The notes under the pieces: model-generated
Seen by the model: only the letters and a program-made list of their open reading frames with translations
Databases searched by the model: none
Told to the model about the DNA's origin: nothing
Source: Actinomycetota bacterium
GTDB taxonomy: Bacteria > Actinomycetota > Actinomycetes > Streptosporangiales > Streptosporangiaceae
NCBI GenBank assembly: GCA_027313705.1
Contig: DAHVDE010000085.1
Span: 47,058-111,057, forward strand
Length of the DNA: 64,000 nt
Direction: 5' to 3'
Part shown: positions 35,103 through 44,613 of the stretch, in pieces
Layout: each line of letters opens with the position of its first letter
Numbering within the stretch: position 1 is the first letter of the stretch
Program-made: the position numbers and the translations under genes

Positions 35103-35612
35103 GTGGTGACCGAAATGAGGAAGGCTCGCGCTGTCGGCTGGCCGATCCGCGCGTTCGCGGTGATCGTGGCGATCACCGGCGCATTATCTGTCGTCGCCGG
35201 ATGCGGTCCAGGTTCTGCGGCGGCGGCGCGGCAGGTGCGGATCTCTCCTTGCGGCTCAGCGCCGCAGGCTCATCCGGCGGTCGTGACCGTCGTGTGCGCC
35301 AATAACAGCGTCGCGGCGCGGGACCTGCGCTGGTCGGGCTGGGGTAATCAGGTAGCGACCGCGACCGGTTCCGCCGTCGTTGACCTGTGCGCGTTCGAGG
35401 ACTGTTACGCGGGCGATTACGTGACCGTTCCCATTGTGGTCATTGCCTCGAAGATCATGCGATGCGGTAAAGGCGAGCCGGTCTACGGCCGGTTGCAGTA
35501 CGTGTTCGTCGGCCGTTCGCCCTTCGCTGACCTGCCTGCCAAGGCAAGTGTCCCTGACGGCTCGCACGCCCCGGCGAATCCTGCCGACCAGACCGTCGCA
35601 TTGGTCTGCTGA
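35103..35612 (+). CDS. Secreted lipoprotein of unknown function
   Basis: This protein of about 169 residues has a signal sequence and lipobox VVAGC (Cys at about residue 35). The mature part contains six further Cys in spaced pairs and a beta-rich composition, resembling small actinobacterial cell-wall lipoproteins. GTG 35103 (or 35106) follows AGGAGG. No enzyme motif is seen. Confidence 0.7.
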   Translation: MVTEMRKARAVGWPIRAFAVIVAITGALSVVAGCGPGSAAAARQVRISPCGSAPQAHPAVVTVVCANNSVAARDLRWSGWGNQVATATGSAVVDLCAFEDCYAGDYVTVPIVVIASKIMRCGKGEPVYGRLQYVFVGRSPFADLPAKASVPDGSHAPANPADQTVALVC

Positions 35613-35616
35613 CAGG

Positions 35617-35649
35617 CGTTCCCCCTCCCGGAATCCGGAAGGGGGAACG
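35617..35649. terminator. Bidirectional terminator
   Basis: CGTTCCCCCT pairs perfectly with AGGGGGAACG over 10 bp, with further pairing (CCGG and CCGG) inside. It lies between the convergent lipoprotein and membrane-protein genes. Confidence 0.8.
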
Positions 35650-35663
35650 TTCGAGGCTGGATG

Positions 35664-36257
35664 TCATGCGGTCTGCGGCTGGACGTGGGCGGAGAGCCTG
35701 GGCAGCACTTCCGCCTCAGGGGCGGTCCTGCGCAGGTGCACGATGCCGAGCCCGGTGAAGACCAGCATCAGCAGGGCGCCGGCGAAGGCGACGGCTGCGC
35801 TCCACAGCATGATCTGGCCCATTTCCCAGTAGCCGTAGGCGTTAAGCAGCAGCCCGCGCAGGGTCTCGCCGCGGAACACGGTCTCGACCTGGGCGGCCAG
35901 GGCGGCGTTCTTCGGGTCGGCAAGTGACTTGGCGGAAAGCTGAGAATAAGTCAGGCCGCCGCCGATCTTGGTCAAGTGGACGGCGATGAAGTGGTCGGCC
36001 CAGGTCTCTGCTTGTGCGCCGGTTGTCATCTGCTGGCCCGCGTACTTGCTCATGGCCGCAGCGTCGGTCTTTGGCAGCACGGTGATTTCCGGGCTGTTCT
36101 TCGCGGGGAAGTAAATCTTCTGGGCGGCTAGCTGGTTGTGCACCTGGCTGTTGACGAATGAGTTTCCCCAGACCAGCAGCCCGCCGCCGACCAGCAGCAC
36201 AATCGCGATTGCCAGTCCCGCCGCCGTCACGATCGCATCGAATGTCCTTCTGCGCAT
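35664..36257 (-). CDS. Two-TM membrane protein of unknown function
   Basis: This 197-residue protein has an N-terminal membrane helix (AIVTAAGLAIAIVLLVGGGLLVWG), an extracytoplasmic domain of about 110 residues and a C-terminal helix (IMLWSAAVAFAGALLMLVFTGLG). No motif for an enzyme is seen. Very similar architectures are common in soil actinobacteria. ATG 36257 with GGGAGG upstream is preferred over the TTG at 36278. Confidence 0.7.
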   Translation of the reverse strand: MRRRTFDAIVTAAGLAIAIVLLVGGGLLVWGNSFVNSQVHNQLAAQKIYFPAKNSPEITVLPKTDAAAMSKYAGQQMTTGAQAETWADHFIAVHLTKIGGGLTYSQLSAKSLADPKNAALAAQVETVFRGETLRGLLLNAYGYWEMGQIMLWSAAVAFAGALLMLVFTGLGIVHLRRTAPEAEVLPRLSAHVQPQTA

Positions 36258-36489
36258 TGCCCGCGCCTCCCTCGTCAACCGATCTATTTCTTTCCTGAAC
36301 TAAGAATCGCCGAAAAAGCGGGGCGTGATGCAGGGCAGACCGGCCCCTTTCCACAGGCCGAAAGTCCCTGCGCCGGGCCAGGTGGTCAGGTGGGCCGGTG
36401 GGCAGGCCAGGCGGCGCGGTGGCCGTAACCTACCGACCTACAGTTCGCGGCTCCGCTAGCGCGGGGCAGGAGGTAAGGAGCAGGACGCT

Positions 36490-37725
36490 ATGACTAGCTC
36501 GGTTCGTGGTCCGCTTGACGGCATTCGGGTACTTGAGCTCGGCAGCTTCATCGCCGGGCCTTTCGCCGGGCAATTGCTCGGCGACTACGGAGCCGAGGTC
36601 ATCAAGATCGAGTCGCCTGGTGAGGGCGATCCGATGCGGCGCTGGGGCATCACCAAGGACGGGGCCAGCCTGTGGTGGCCGGCCATCGCACGCAACAAGC
36701 GCTCGGTGGCCATCGACATGCGGGCGCAGAAGGGCCGCGCTCTCGTCCGCCAGATCGCCGGGAAGTGCGACGTCGTGCTGGAGAACTTCAGGCCAGGCCG
36801 GCTGGCGGAGTGGGGCCTTGGCTATCGCGAGCTAGCGGCGGGCAACCAGGGCGTCATCCTGGTGCACGTGTCCGGCTTCGGCCAGAGCGGGCCGCGCGCT
36901 GGCGACGCGGGCTTCGGCAGCATCGGCGAGGCGATGGGCGGCGTCAGGTTCACGACCGGCAGTCCTGACCGTCCGCCTGCTCGTGCCGGTATCAGCCTGG
37001 GCGACGCGCTCGCCGGGCTGTTCGCGGTGATCGGAGCGCTGGCTGCGCTGGCAGAAAGGCACCGAACCGGCGCCGGCCAGGAAGTCGACGTCGCGATCTA
37101 CGAGGCGGTGGCCGCGCTGATGGAGTCGGTGCTTGCCGACTACGAGATCGGCGGCGTGCTGCGCGGCCGGTCGGGGAGCGTGCTGCCTGGGGTCGCGCCT
37201 TCCAACGTCTACACGGCGGCTGACGGGGTGGACATCGTGCTCGCCGCGAACGCCGACTCGGTCTTCAGGAGACTGTGCGATGCGATGGGCACGCCGGAAC
37301 TCAAGAACGATCCCCGGTACCGCGAGCACGGTGCGCGCGGCGTGAACATGGCCGGCCTGGACGCCGCCATCTCGACATGGACCGCGACCCGCGATGCAGA
37401 AGACTTGCTCGGCACGCTGGCCGCGCACGGGGTGCCGGCCGGCCGGATCTTCACCGCTGCCGACATGCTGGCCGACGCGCATTACGCCGCCCGCGACATG
37501 ATCGTGCGGCTGGCTGCCTCCGGCCGGCCTGACGCGCCGATGCTCGGCGTCGTCCCGAAGTTCGGCCGCACCCCTGGCGTGATCGCGACGACGGGGCCAG
37601 AACTGGGGGAGCACACCAGGCAGGTGCTCGCTGACCTGGCCGGAGTCGGGGCCGATCAGTGGGCGAGCCTAGTCGCCGAGGGCCTGGTCGCCGATAAACC
37701 TGAGCAATTTTCAGAAGTCTTCTGA
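36490..37725 (+). CDS. CaiB/BaiF family CoA transferase
   Basis: This 411-residue class III CoA transferase starts with the family hallmark GIRVLELGSFIAGPFAGQLLGDYGAEVIKIE. The catalytic Asp is in SLGDALAGLFAVIGALAAL (about residue 171). It moves CoA between carboxylic acids. First gene of the catabolic cluster; AGGAGG-rich leader. There is a 100-base gap to the ligase gene, so a second promoter may lie there. Confidence 0.92.
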   Translation: MTSSVRGPLDGIRVLELGSFIAGPFAGQLLGDYGAEVIKIESPGEGDPMRRWGITKDGASLWWPAIARNKRSVAIDMRAQKGRALVRQIAGKCDVVLENFRPGRLAEWGLGYRELAAGNQGVILVHVSGFGQSGPRAGDAGFGSIGEAMGGVRFTTGSPDRPPARAGISLGDALAGLFAVIGALAALAERHRTGAGQEVDVAIYEAVAALMESVLADYEIGGVLRGRSGSVLPGVAPSNVYTAADGVDIVLAANADSVFRRLCDAMGTPELKNDPRYREHGARGVNMAGLDAAISTWTATRDAEDLLGTLAAHGVPAGRIFTAADMLADAHYAARDMIVRLAASGRPDAPMLGVVPKFGRTPGVIATTGPELGEHTRQVLADLAGVGADQWASLVAEGLVADKPEQFSEVF

Positions 37726-37825
37726 CCGTTTTCCAGCAAGAAGTTGCTGCTTAGGTCTTGACTGTGACCGTGTCTGCCACCAAAACTGAGCATGCCTCAG
37801 GTTTTCTCAACCTCAGGGGGACCCC

Positions 37826-39397
37826 ATGACAGTCTGGCCGCGCCTGGCGATCGGTGACTGGATCACGCTGCACGCGCGCTACCAGCCCGGCGCCGACTGC
37901 CTGGTGCGCGGTGACGGCGAGAAGCTCACCTACCAGCAGGTTGACTCCCAGGTCACCAGGCTGGCCAGGGCGCTTGAGCGGGCAGGATTGTCGCGCGGTG
38001 ACCGGGTCGGCATCATGGCCACCGACTCACCCGAGTACGTGGCACTACAGCTCGCCTCGATGAAGCTGGGCACGACCTTCGTGGCGCTTAACTTCCGCCT
38101 GTCCGGCCCAGAGGTCACCAACCTGCTGCTGACCAGTGACATCAGCGCCCTGTTCTTCAGCGACCGGTACCGCGACGTCGTCGCCCAGACCCGGGCGCAC
38201 CGCCAGGCGAGCCTGGCGCTCGTTGCCTGCTTCGACGGCGACGGCAAGGAAGAGCCAACCTACGCCGAAGTCATCGGCAGTGAAGAAGATGAATCAGAGC
38301 TGGTCTCGCCCACGCAGGACGAGGACATCATCAGCCTGGCCCTGACCAGCGGCACCACTGGCAGGCCCAAGGGCGTCATGCAGTCGCAGCGGATGATGCG
38401 GTCCCTGGTCGTCTCCGGCGCGCTCGAACTCGGCCTGCAGCCAGGCGACCTGATCTACTCAGGTGCCCCGCTCTTCCACATCTCCGGCATCGGTCACCTG
38501 CTCTACGGTCTCAGCCGCGGCAGCGCATCGCTCGTGCTGCCGCAGTTCGACGCGGGCACCGTACTGCGCTGGCTCCAGAGCGGACACCTGAGGCACGCCA
38601 TGCTCATCCCGAGCATGATCATCGCGATCCTCGAGGACCCGCGGGTTACCGAGAGCGACTACGAAGGGCTCCGCTCGATCATGTACGGCGGCGCTCCCAT
38701 GCCACCCTCGGTGATCAGGCGGATGTCCGAGGTCTTCCGCTGCGACCTTTACAACGGCTTCGGCGCGGGTACCGAGGCCGGCGGGCAGGCCATGTTCCGG
38801 CCCGCCGACCACCGGCGCGCCCTCGCCGGCGAGGAGCACCTGCTCGGCTCCATCGGCAAGCCCATCTACGGCTGCGACCTCAAGCTCTGCGACGCCGAAG
38901 GCAACGAGGTCGGCGACGGCGAGGTCGGCGAGATCTGGAGCCGCAGCGAGTCGGTCATGAGCGGTTACCTCGGCCAGCCAGAACTCACCGCGCAATCGCT
39001 GCGGGACGGCTGGTTCCGGGCAGGCGATCTCGCGTGGCGGGACAAGGACGGCTACCTGTTCCTGGCCGGCCGGGCCGACGACATGATCATCAGAGGCGGC
39101 GAGAACGTGTACCCGGTCGAGATCGAAGAGGTCATCGCGGACCATCCGGACGTGCTCGAACTTGCGGTCGTCGGCGAGCCTGACCCCTACTGGGGCGAGG
39201 TCGTAGATGTCGTCGTCCGCCAGGCCGAAGGCGCGACGATCACGCTCGAAGACCTTCAGGCGCACTGCCGCGGCCGCCTGGCCAGCTACAAGATTCCGCA
39301 GCGGCTCATCATCACCAGCGAGCTGCCCAAGAATCCGACCGGCAAGATTCGCAAGGGGGAGCTCAGGCGGCTCATTACCACGGGGGAACTGTCATGA
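37826..39397 (+). CDS. Acyl-CoA synthetase (AMP-binding)
   Basis: This 523-residue adenylate-forming ligase has LTSGTTGRPKGVMQSQ (P-loop), YNGFGAGTEAGG (A5 region), GWFRAGDLAWRDKDGY and the C-terminal PTGKIRKGEL with the catalytic Lys. It activates a carboxylic acid, aromatic or alicyclic, with CoA. The stop overlaps the acyl-CoA dehydrogenase start (ATGA). The upstream gap contains a TTGACT -35-like element and paired CCTCAGG sequences around 37795-37818. Confidence 0.92.
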   Translation: MTVWPRLAIGDWITLHARYQPGADCLVRGDGEKLTYQQVDSQVTRLARALERAGLSRGDRVGIMATDSPEYVALQLASMKLGTTFVALNFRLSGPEVTNLLLTSDISALFFSDRYRDVVAQTRAHRQASLALVACFDGDGKEEPTYAEVIGSEEDESELVSPTQDEDIISLALTSGTTGRPKGVMQSQRMMRSLVVSGALELGLQPGDLIYSGAPLFHISGIGHLLYGLSRGSASLVLPQFDAGTVLRWLQSGHLRHAMLIPSMIIAILEDPRVTESDYEGLRSIMYGGAPMPPSVIRRMSEVFRCDLYNGFGAGTEAGGQAMFRPADHRRALAGEEHLLGSIGKPIYGCDLKLCDAEGNEVGDGEVGEIWSRSESVMSGYLGQPELTAQSLRDGWFRAGDLAWRDKDGYLFLAGRADDMIIRGGENVYPVEIEEVIADHPDVLELAVVGEPDPYWGEVVDVVVRQAEGATITLEDLQAHCRGRLASYKIPQRLIITSELPKNPTGKIRKGELRRLITTGELS

Positions 39398-40605
39398 CGG
39401 GCGAGGACCAGTCAATGGCTGACCTGGCCGCGGCGGCAGAGGCGTTCTTCGCGGCCCGTGTGCCGCTGCGCGCGCCTGCCAGCCTGGCCTGGGGCGAGGG
39501 CAGCGAAGACGTGCTCGGCGTGGCCACGCAGCGCGGTGAGGCGGAAGCAGCGGAAGTAGCCACCGCGAAGAGCTGGCAGGCCGGACTCTTCGACGCCGGC
39601 CTGGCGTGGGTAGACGGCCCGCCGGAGTATGGCGGGCGCGGTCTGTCAGCGGCCCACGCCAGGCTGGTACGCCAGATCGGGGCCAGGTACGAGCTGCCCA
39701 ACACCTCCTGCTTCATGGTCAGCCACGACATCGTCGGCCCGACGATCGCCGCGCATGGCACGGCCGGGCAGAAGGGCAAGTGGCTGCCTGTGCTCTGGCG
39801 CGGCGACGTCATCGCCTGCCAGCTATTTTCCGAGCCGGAGGCCGGTTCTGACCTGGCGAGCCTGCGCACGACCGCGGTCAGGGACGGCGACGAGTGGATC
39901 ATCACCGGCCAGAAGGTGTGGTCATCAGGCGCGCATTACAGCGGGGTAGGCGAGCTGCTGGCCAGGACAGGCGCGACCGCTGACCGGCATCGCGGCATCA
40001 CGGCGTTCCTGGTCGAGATGGACGCGCCGGGAGTCGATGTCAGGCCGCTGCGCCAGATAACCGGCAGCGAGCACTTCAACGAGGTCTTCCTCGACGAGGT
40101 CAGGGTGCCAGAGGCGGCGCGGCTCGGTGCGGTCAACGGCGGCTGGGAAGTAGCGCGCACCACGCTAGGCGGCGAGCGCTCGCTGATGGCCGACGAGCAC
40201 AACGGGATACTCGACGAGCCGGTGCGCCGGCTTTTCGCGCTGGCCAGGCACGAAGGCGCGGACCAGGACGCCGCGGTGCTCGAGCAGCTAGGCGAGGCCT
40301 GGCTGCGCGATCAGATCCTGCACGTGACCGGCGAGCGGCTGGAGTCAGCTACGGGCGCTCCGCCCGGCTCGGTGGTCAAGCTGATGATGACAGCAAATAT
40401 GGAGTACTACCTCGACCTGGCCAGCAAGCTGCTCGGCACCAAGATGATCGCCGACACCGGCGAGTGGGGCACCTTCGCCTGGTCAAGGCTGCTGCTCGGC
40501 GCTCCCGCCCACCGCATCGCGGGCGGCTCAGATGAGATCCAGAAGAACATCATCGCCGAACGCGTGCTCGGGTTGCCCCGCGAGCCGCGTCCGGCAGGAA
40601 AGTAG
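39394..40605 (+). CDS. Acyl-CoA dehydrogenase
   Basis: This 403-residue FAD-dependent acyl-CoA dehydrogenase has the FAD-binding segment CQLFSEPEAGSDLASLRTTAV and the C-terminal SDEIQKNIIAERVLGLPR. It resembles the FadE type used for cyclic and branched acyl-CoA esters. It overlaps the ligase gene and ends 10 bases before the HpaB-family gene. Confidence 0.92.
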   Translation: MTGEDQSMADLAAAAEAFFAARVPLRAPASLAWGEGSEDVLGVATQRGEAEAAEVATAKSWQAGLFDAGLAWVDGPPEYGGRGLSAAHARLVRQIGARYELPNTSCFMVSHDIVGPTIAAHGTAGQKGKWLPVLWRGDVIACQLFSEPEAGSDLASLRTTAVRDGDEWIITGQKVWSSGAHYSGVGELLARTGATADRHRGITAFLVEMDAPGVDVRPLRQITGSEHFNEVFLDEVRVPEAARLGAVNGGWEVARTTLGGERSLMADEHNGILDEPVRRLFALARHEGADQDAAVLEQLGEAWLRDQILHVTGERLESATGAPPGSVVKLMMTANMEYYLDLASKLLGTKMIADTGEWGTFAWSRLLLGAPAHRIAGGSDEIQKNIIAERVLGLPREPRPAGK

Positions 40606-40615
40606 GGATCCCGGC

Positions 40616-42013
40616 ATGCTCACCGGTCAGCAGTACCTGGAATCGCTCCGCGACGGCAGGAAGATGTACGTCAACGGGCACGCCGTTCCCGACGTGACGC
40701 AAGAGCCGCTGCTGCGCGGCAGCGCCTTGTGGGCGGCGGCCGGCTATGACAGGTACTACGACCAGGCGCCTGACGCCTGCGGCCCTTATTTCTTCATCCC
40801 CACCTCAGTGGATGACCTGCGCGGCCAGCAGTACCGGCAGATGCACTGGGACTTCCCTACCATCTCGACCTCGAACGGCCTGCTGATGGTGCTGACGGCA
40901 GCCAGCAGGATGCGGGCGCAGTACCCGGTGTACGCGCAGCGGGCGCTAGCGTACTTCGAGGAGAGCAAGCGCCGCGACATCCGCGCTGTCATCACGATTA
41001 CCGACGCCAAGGGCAACCGCTCGCTGCCGCCGCTCAAGCAGGACGACCCAGACCTGTTCGTGCACATCGCGGACCGGCAGCCGGACGGGATCGTGATCAG
41101 GGGTGCCAAGCTGCACATCAGCTCGGCCGCCATCGCGCACGACCTCATCGTCATGCCGACGAAGGCCATGAAGCGGGGCGAGGAGGACTACGCGGTCGCC
41201 TGCGCGGTCCCGGTGAACGCGCCAGGCGTGAGCGTCGTCAACGCCGTGTTCTCGGCCAGGCCGGACTTCGACGCCGGGTTCTACCCCTACAGCAGCCGCT
41301 ACCCCATGAGCGAGGGCCTCGTCGTCTTCGACGACGTGTTCGTGCCCAGCGACCGGGTCTTCCTGGCCGGGGAAGTGGAGCACTCGGCCACGTTCGCGCA
41401 TTCGCTTGGCCTGTGGGAGCGGCTAGGCAGCGTCGGTCACTATGCCGAGCTCGGCGACACCCTAGTCGGTTTCGCTCAGCTCATCGCTGAGGCTAACGGA
41501 CTGGCGAAGGTCCCGCACATCAAGGACAAGATCGCCGGGCTGATCACCTACGCCACCTTGATCAGGGCAGGCCTGGAAGCGGCCATCGAGCACGCGAACT
41601 TCACGCCTGAAGGCTGGGCCTCGCCTGACGAGCTTTACACCAACGCCGCCAAGTTCTACGCCGCTGAGCAGTTCAGCGCGATGGTCAGGGACCTGCACGA
41701 CATCGCCGGAGGTTCGGTGCTGACCGCGCCAAGCTCTCGCGACCTGCGCAACCCGCAGACGGCGGCGTTCCTGGAGAAGTACCTGCGGACCATGGAAGGC
41801 GTGGACGCCGCCTACCGGATGCGGCTGTTCCACGCGATCAGGGACTACACCGCCGACGCCTACGGCGGCTGGCAGCACGTGACCATGATCCAGGCCGGCG
41901 GCGGTCTTTATGCCCAGAAGGTCGTCGTGGCCAAGCACTACGACATGGAACGGGCCAAGCGCCTCGCGCTCGAGGTAGCCGGCCTTAACCCAGACAAGAC
42001 AAGCAAGCTATGA
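40616..42013 (+). CDS. 4-hydroxyphenylacetate 3-hydroxylase / 4-hydroxybutyryl-CoA dehydratase family flavoprotein
   Basis: This 465-residue protein of the HpaB/AbfD superfamily has LTGQQYLESLRDGRKMYVNG at the N-terminus, FPTISTSNGLLMVLTAASRM and LHDIAGGSVLTAPSSRDL in the C-terminal domain. The [4Fe-4S] Cys ligands of 4-hydroxybutyryl-CoA dehydratase are not apparent, so a flavin-dependent hydroxylation or dehydrogenation is more likely. In a cluster full of CoA enzymes its substrate may be a CoA thioester. ATG 40616; it overlaps the nitroreductase gene by four bases. Confidence 0.85.
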   Translation: MLTGQQYLESLRDGRKMYVNGHAVPDVTQEPLLRGSALWAAAGYDRYYDQAPDACGPYFFIPTSVDDLRGQQYRQMHWDFPTISTSNGLLMVLTAASRMRAQYPVYAQRALAYFEESKRRDIRAVITITDAKGNRSLPPLKQDDPDLFVHIADRQPDGIVIRGAKLHISSAAIAHDLIVMPTKAMKRGEEDYAVACAVPVNAPGVSVVNAVFSARPDFDAGFYPYSSRYPMSEGLVVFDDVFVPSDRVFLAGEVEHSATFAHSLGLWERLGSVGHYAELGDTLVGFAQLIAEANGLAKVPHIKDKIAGLITYATLIRAGLEAAIEHANFTPEGWASPDELYTNAAKFYAAEQFSAMVRDLHDIAGGSVLTAPSSRDLRNPQTAAFLEKYLRTMEGVDAAYRMRLFHAIRDYTADAYGGWQHVTMIQAGGGLYAQKVVVAKHYDMERAKRLALEVAGLNPDKTSKL

Positions 42014-42642
42014 GCCAGGTCCCGGCGCCGGCAAGCACAGCCGCCCAGGTCGCGGTCTTCGAAACGCTCGGCACTGCTCGGGCAATGCGCTACCTGCGTG
42101 CCGACCCGGTGCCCGCCGGGCACGTCGAGGCCATCGTCTGGGCCGCGACCCGGGCCTCGAGCGCGGACAACACGCAGCCATGGCGTTTCCTTGCGGTCAC
42201 CGACGCCGGCCAGCGCCAGCGGATCGCGGCGGCGATCGCCCCGTTCCGTCAGGTTATCTGCGCGATGCCCGAGCCGTCAGGCCCGACCGCGGCCCGTACC
42301 AGGCGCGGGGCCGAGCACCTGATCGACTCGCTCGGCAGCGTGCCGCTGCTGCTGTTTATTTGCGGACTCAATGACTATCCGGAGGGCGACCCGCAGGAAC
42401 GCTACCTATGGTCGGCTGTGTTCGCCGCCGCGCAGAACGCGGTCGTCGCCGCTCGCGCGCTCGGTCTCGGGGCGGTGTTCAGCATGCTGCACGTTGCCGC
42501 GCCGGCCGAGATCAGGTCGATACTAGGCGTCCCCGCCGGGGTCAAGATCGGCGTGATGCTTGCGATCGGGTGGCCGCAGCGGCCGTTCGGACCTGTGGCA
42601 CGCAAGCCGGTCGGGGAGGTGCTGCGCTATGACCATTGGTGA
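42010..42642 (+). CDS. Nitroreductase family protein
   Basis: This 210-residue FMN-dependent oxidoreductase has the N-terminal TARAMRYLRADPVP and ASSADNTQPWRFLAV motifs. Members reduce nitro groups, quinones or enoyl bonds, or supply reduced flavin. Co-translated with the HpaB-family gene, it may recycle its flavin. Confidence 0.85.
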   Translation: MSQVPAPASTAAQVAVFETLGTARAMRYLRADPVPAGHVEAIVWAATRASSADNTQPWRFLAVTDAGQRQRIAAAIAPFRQVICAMPEPSGPTAARTRRGAEHLIDSLGSVPLLLFICGLNDYPEGDPQERYLWSAVFAAAQNAVVAARALGLGAVFSMLHVAAPAEIRSILGVPAGVKIGVMLAIGWPQRPFGPVARKPVGEVLRYDHW

Positions 42643-43366
42643 ACCAGGCCAGGTGGCCGGCGCCGACCCGGCGCAGCGGCTGCTTAAGACCATCGAGGCG
42701 GTCAGGCAGGCGGTGCGCCGCCAGAACGGCGAGCAGAAGGCACTCGGCCCCAAGGCCGAGCGGACCAGGGCGCGGTTGCTCGAGGCCGCGCGCGAGGTCT
42801 TCGCCGAGCGTGACTACCTGGCGACGAGCGCCACCGATATCGCCGAGCGGGCCGGGGTCAGCCTCGGCACCTTCTACCAGTACTTCGAAGACCTGAACGG
42901 CATCGTCGTAGTGCTGGCCGGCGAGCAGGTGATAGAGATGCTCAGCCAGCACGTCGACGAATGGGACGCCACCGCAGGGCGGCTGGGACTGCGCCGTGTC
43001 CTCGTCGTTTTCCTGCGCGGCTACCTGGCCAACGCGGCCTTCTACCGGCTGTGGGAGCAGGTAACCGCAGTGGCGCCGGGGGTTGCCGAGATCCGCAGGC
43101 GGTTCTGGGCGGCCTACAAGCATCAGATCGCGGCCAGCCTGTCGGCCGGAATCGCCGCGGGAACGGTGCGGTCAGACCTCGATCCAGCCGAGGCCGCGCG
43201 TGCGCTCACCCACATGGTCGAGCGGTACTGCTACGACGCCTTCATCTTCGATCCGCCGCGTTCTCCTGTCACTGCCGAAGCAGCCGCTGACCTGCTCACG
43301 ACGTTGTGGGCGGATGCGATCGGGCTGGTCGAGCCGTCTGCTCGCTGGCTGGGAGGAGGCCACTAG
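42629..43366 (+). CDS. TetR family transcriptional regulator
   Basis: This 245-residue regulator has the helix-turn-helix ATDIAERAGVSLGTFYQYF near residues 66-84, then a ligand-binding domain. Its start lies 14 bases inside the nitroreductase gene. It is likely the local repressor, induced by the pathway substrate or its CoA ester. Confidence 0.93.
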   Translation: MTIGEPGQVAGADPAQRLLKTIEAVRQAVRRQNGEQKALGPKAERTRARLLEAAREVFAERDYLATSATDIAERAGVSLGTFYQYFEDLNGIVVVLAGEQVIEMLSQHVDEWDATAGRLGLRRVLVVFLRGYLANAAFYRLWEQVTAVAPGVAEIRRRFWAAYKHQIAASLSAGIAAGTVRSDLDPAEAARALTHMVERYCYDAFIFDPPRSPVTAEAAADLLTTLWADAIGLVEPSARWLGGGH

Positions 43367-43430
43367 TCAGGGGGCGAGCCAGGCGGCTACCTGACTCGCC
43401 CGTCAATCCATAACCCGTAAGGAGAATACA

Positions 43431-44606
43431 GTGCCCGATCACCGTCGACGCCGCTGGTTGCTGGCGGCGGCCGGCACCGGCGCGGCAGTGCTGCTCGCGA
43501 CCGCGTGCAGTTCGAACAGCTCGGCAAGCTCGGCAAGCCCTGGCTCGGGCCGGAGTTCCGCACCGGCCACCTCGTCTGCTGGCGTCGCGGCGGCCAACGC
43601 CGCGCTCGCTGCGATCACGCGGACGTCGGTGCCGATGGACAAGCCGACCACACCAGTCAAGCCTGGCTCGCGCAAGGTCGCGGTCATCGCGGTCGGCCTG
43701 GCGACTCCCGGCGCCTCGGACACCGCGCGCCTGGTCCAGGCCGCGATCAAGGACGCCGGCTGGACCGCGCCGCCCACCTACGACGGCAAGTTCCTTCCCA
43801 CTACCGCCTCAGGCGACATCGAGACCGCCATCAACCAGGGTGACCAGGCCATTGTCCTGGTGTCTGTCACCCCGTCCACGGTCGCGAGCGCGCTGCAGCT
43901 CGCGCACAGCAAGAACATCCCCGTGGTGTGCATCCTGTGCGGCCCGCCCTCGACGTTCAGCCAGTTCCCCGGCGTGGTCGGAGTCGAGCCTTCACCGCAG
44001 AAGGTGGGCGAGGCCCAGGCAGACTACGTCATCTCCAAGACCAAAGGCACCGGCAAGATCTGGGTGTACGAAGACGCCGAGTTCCCGTTCACGCTGGTGC
44101 AGAACCAGACCGCGCTGGCGACGATCAAGTCGCTTTGCCCCGGCTGCACGACGCACGTCACCCAGATGAAGGCGGGGGACGAACAGCAGCCGGGCATCCC
44201 TGTGCTCGCCGGGGTGCTCGCCGCCAACCCGAAGGGCTCGATCAACTGGATTATCGCGCCCTACGACAACGCGGCTGCCCAGTTCTCTACTTTCCTTCAG
44301 CAAAAGGGCCGTACGGAAATCGGCGTCGTCGGGTACGCGGCGCTGCCGGTGTTCTTTGACCAGATTCAGGCGGGAACGCCGCCGAGCGCCCAGGCGACGG
44401 TGAGCATACCGCTGCCTTACATGGCCTACGCGGCGGTCGACGAACTGGCCAGGATGCTCGACCACCAGCCCACCTGGGACGCCAACAACCTGGCCGTCTC
44501 GCTCGTGACCAGGGACAACTACTCGCAGTACCCGTCGTCGGCGCCTTGGGTCGGACCCGGCTTCGACGTCAGCGGCTTCTTCAAGAAGCTGTGGGGAAAG
44601 GGCTGA
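43431..44606 (+). CDS. ABC transporter substrate-binding lipoprotein (type I, ribose-like)
   Basis: This 391-residue lipoprotein (ATAC lipobox, Cys26) has a periplasmic-binding-protein type I fold. It starts the RbsABC-like importer. Ser/Gly/Ala-rich linker follows the Cys. Although the fold is that of sugar binders, the surrounding genes suggest a non-sugar ligand. GTG 43431 with AAGGAGA. Confidence 0.88.
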   Translation: MPDHRRRRWLLAAAGTGAAVLLATACSSNSSASSASPGSGRSSAPATSSAGVAAANAALAAITRTSVPMDKPTTPVKPGSRKVAVIAVGLATPGASDTARLVQAAIKDAGWTAPPTYDGKFLPTTASGDIETAINQGDQAIVLVSVTPSTVASALQLAHSKNIPVVCILCGPPSTFSQFPGVVGVEPSPQKVGEAQADYVISKTKGTGKIWVYEDAEFPFTLVQNQTALATIKSLCPGCTTHVTQMKAGDEQQPGIPVLAGVLAANPKGSINWIIAPYDNAAAQFSTFLQQKGRTEIGVVGYAALPVFFDQIQAGTPPSAQATVSIPLPYMAYAAVDELARMLDHQPTWDANNLAVSLVTRDNYSQYPSSAPWVGPGFDVSGFFKKLWGKG

Positions 44607-44613
44607 TCCGGCC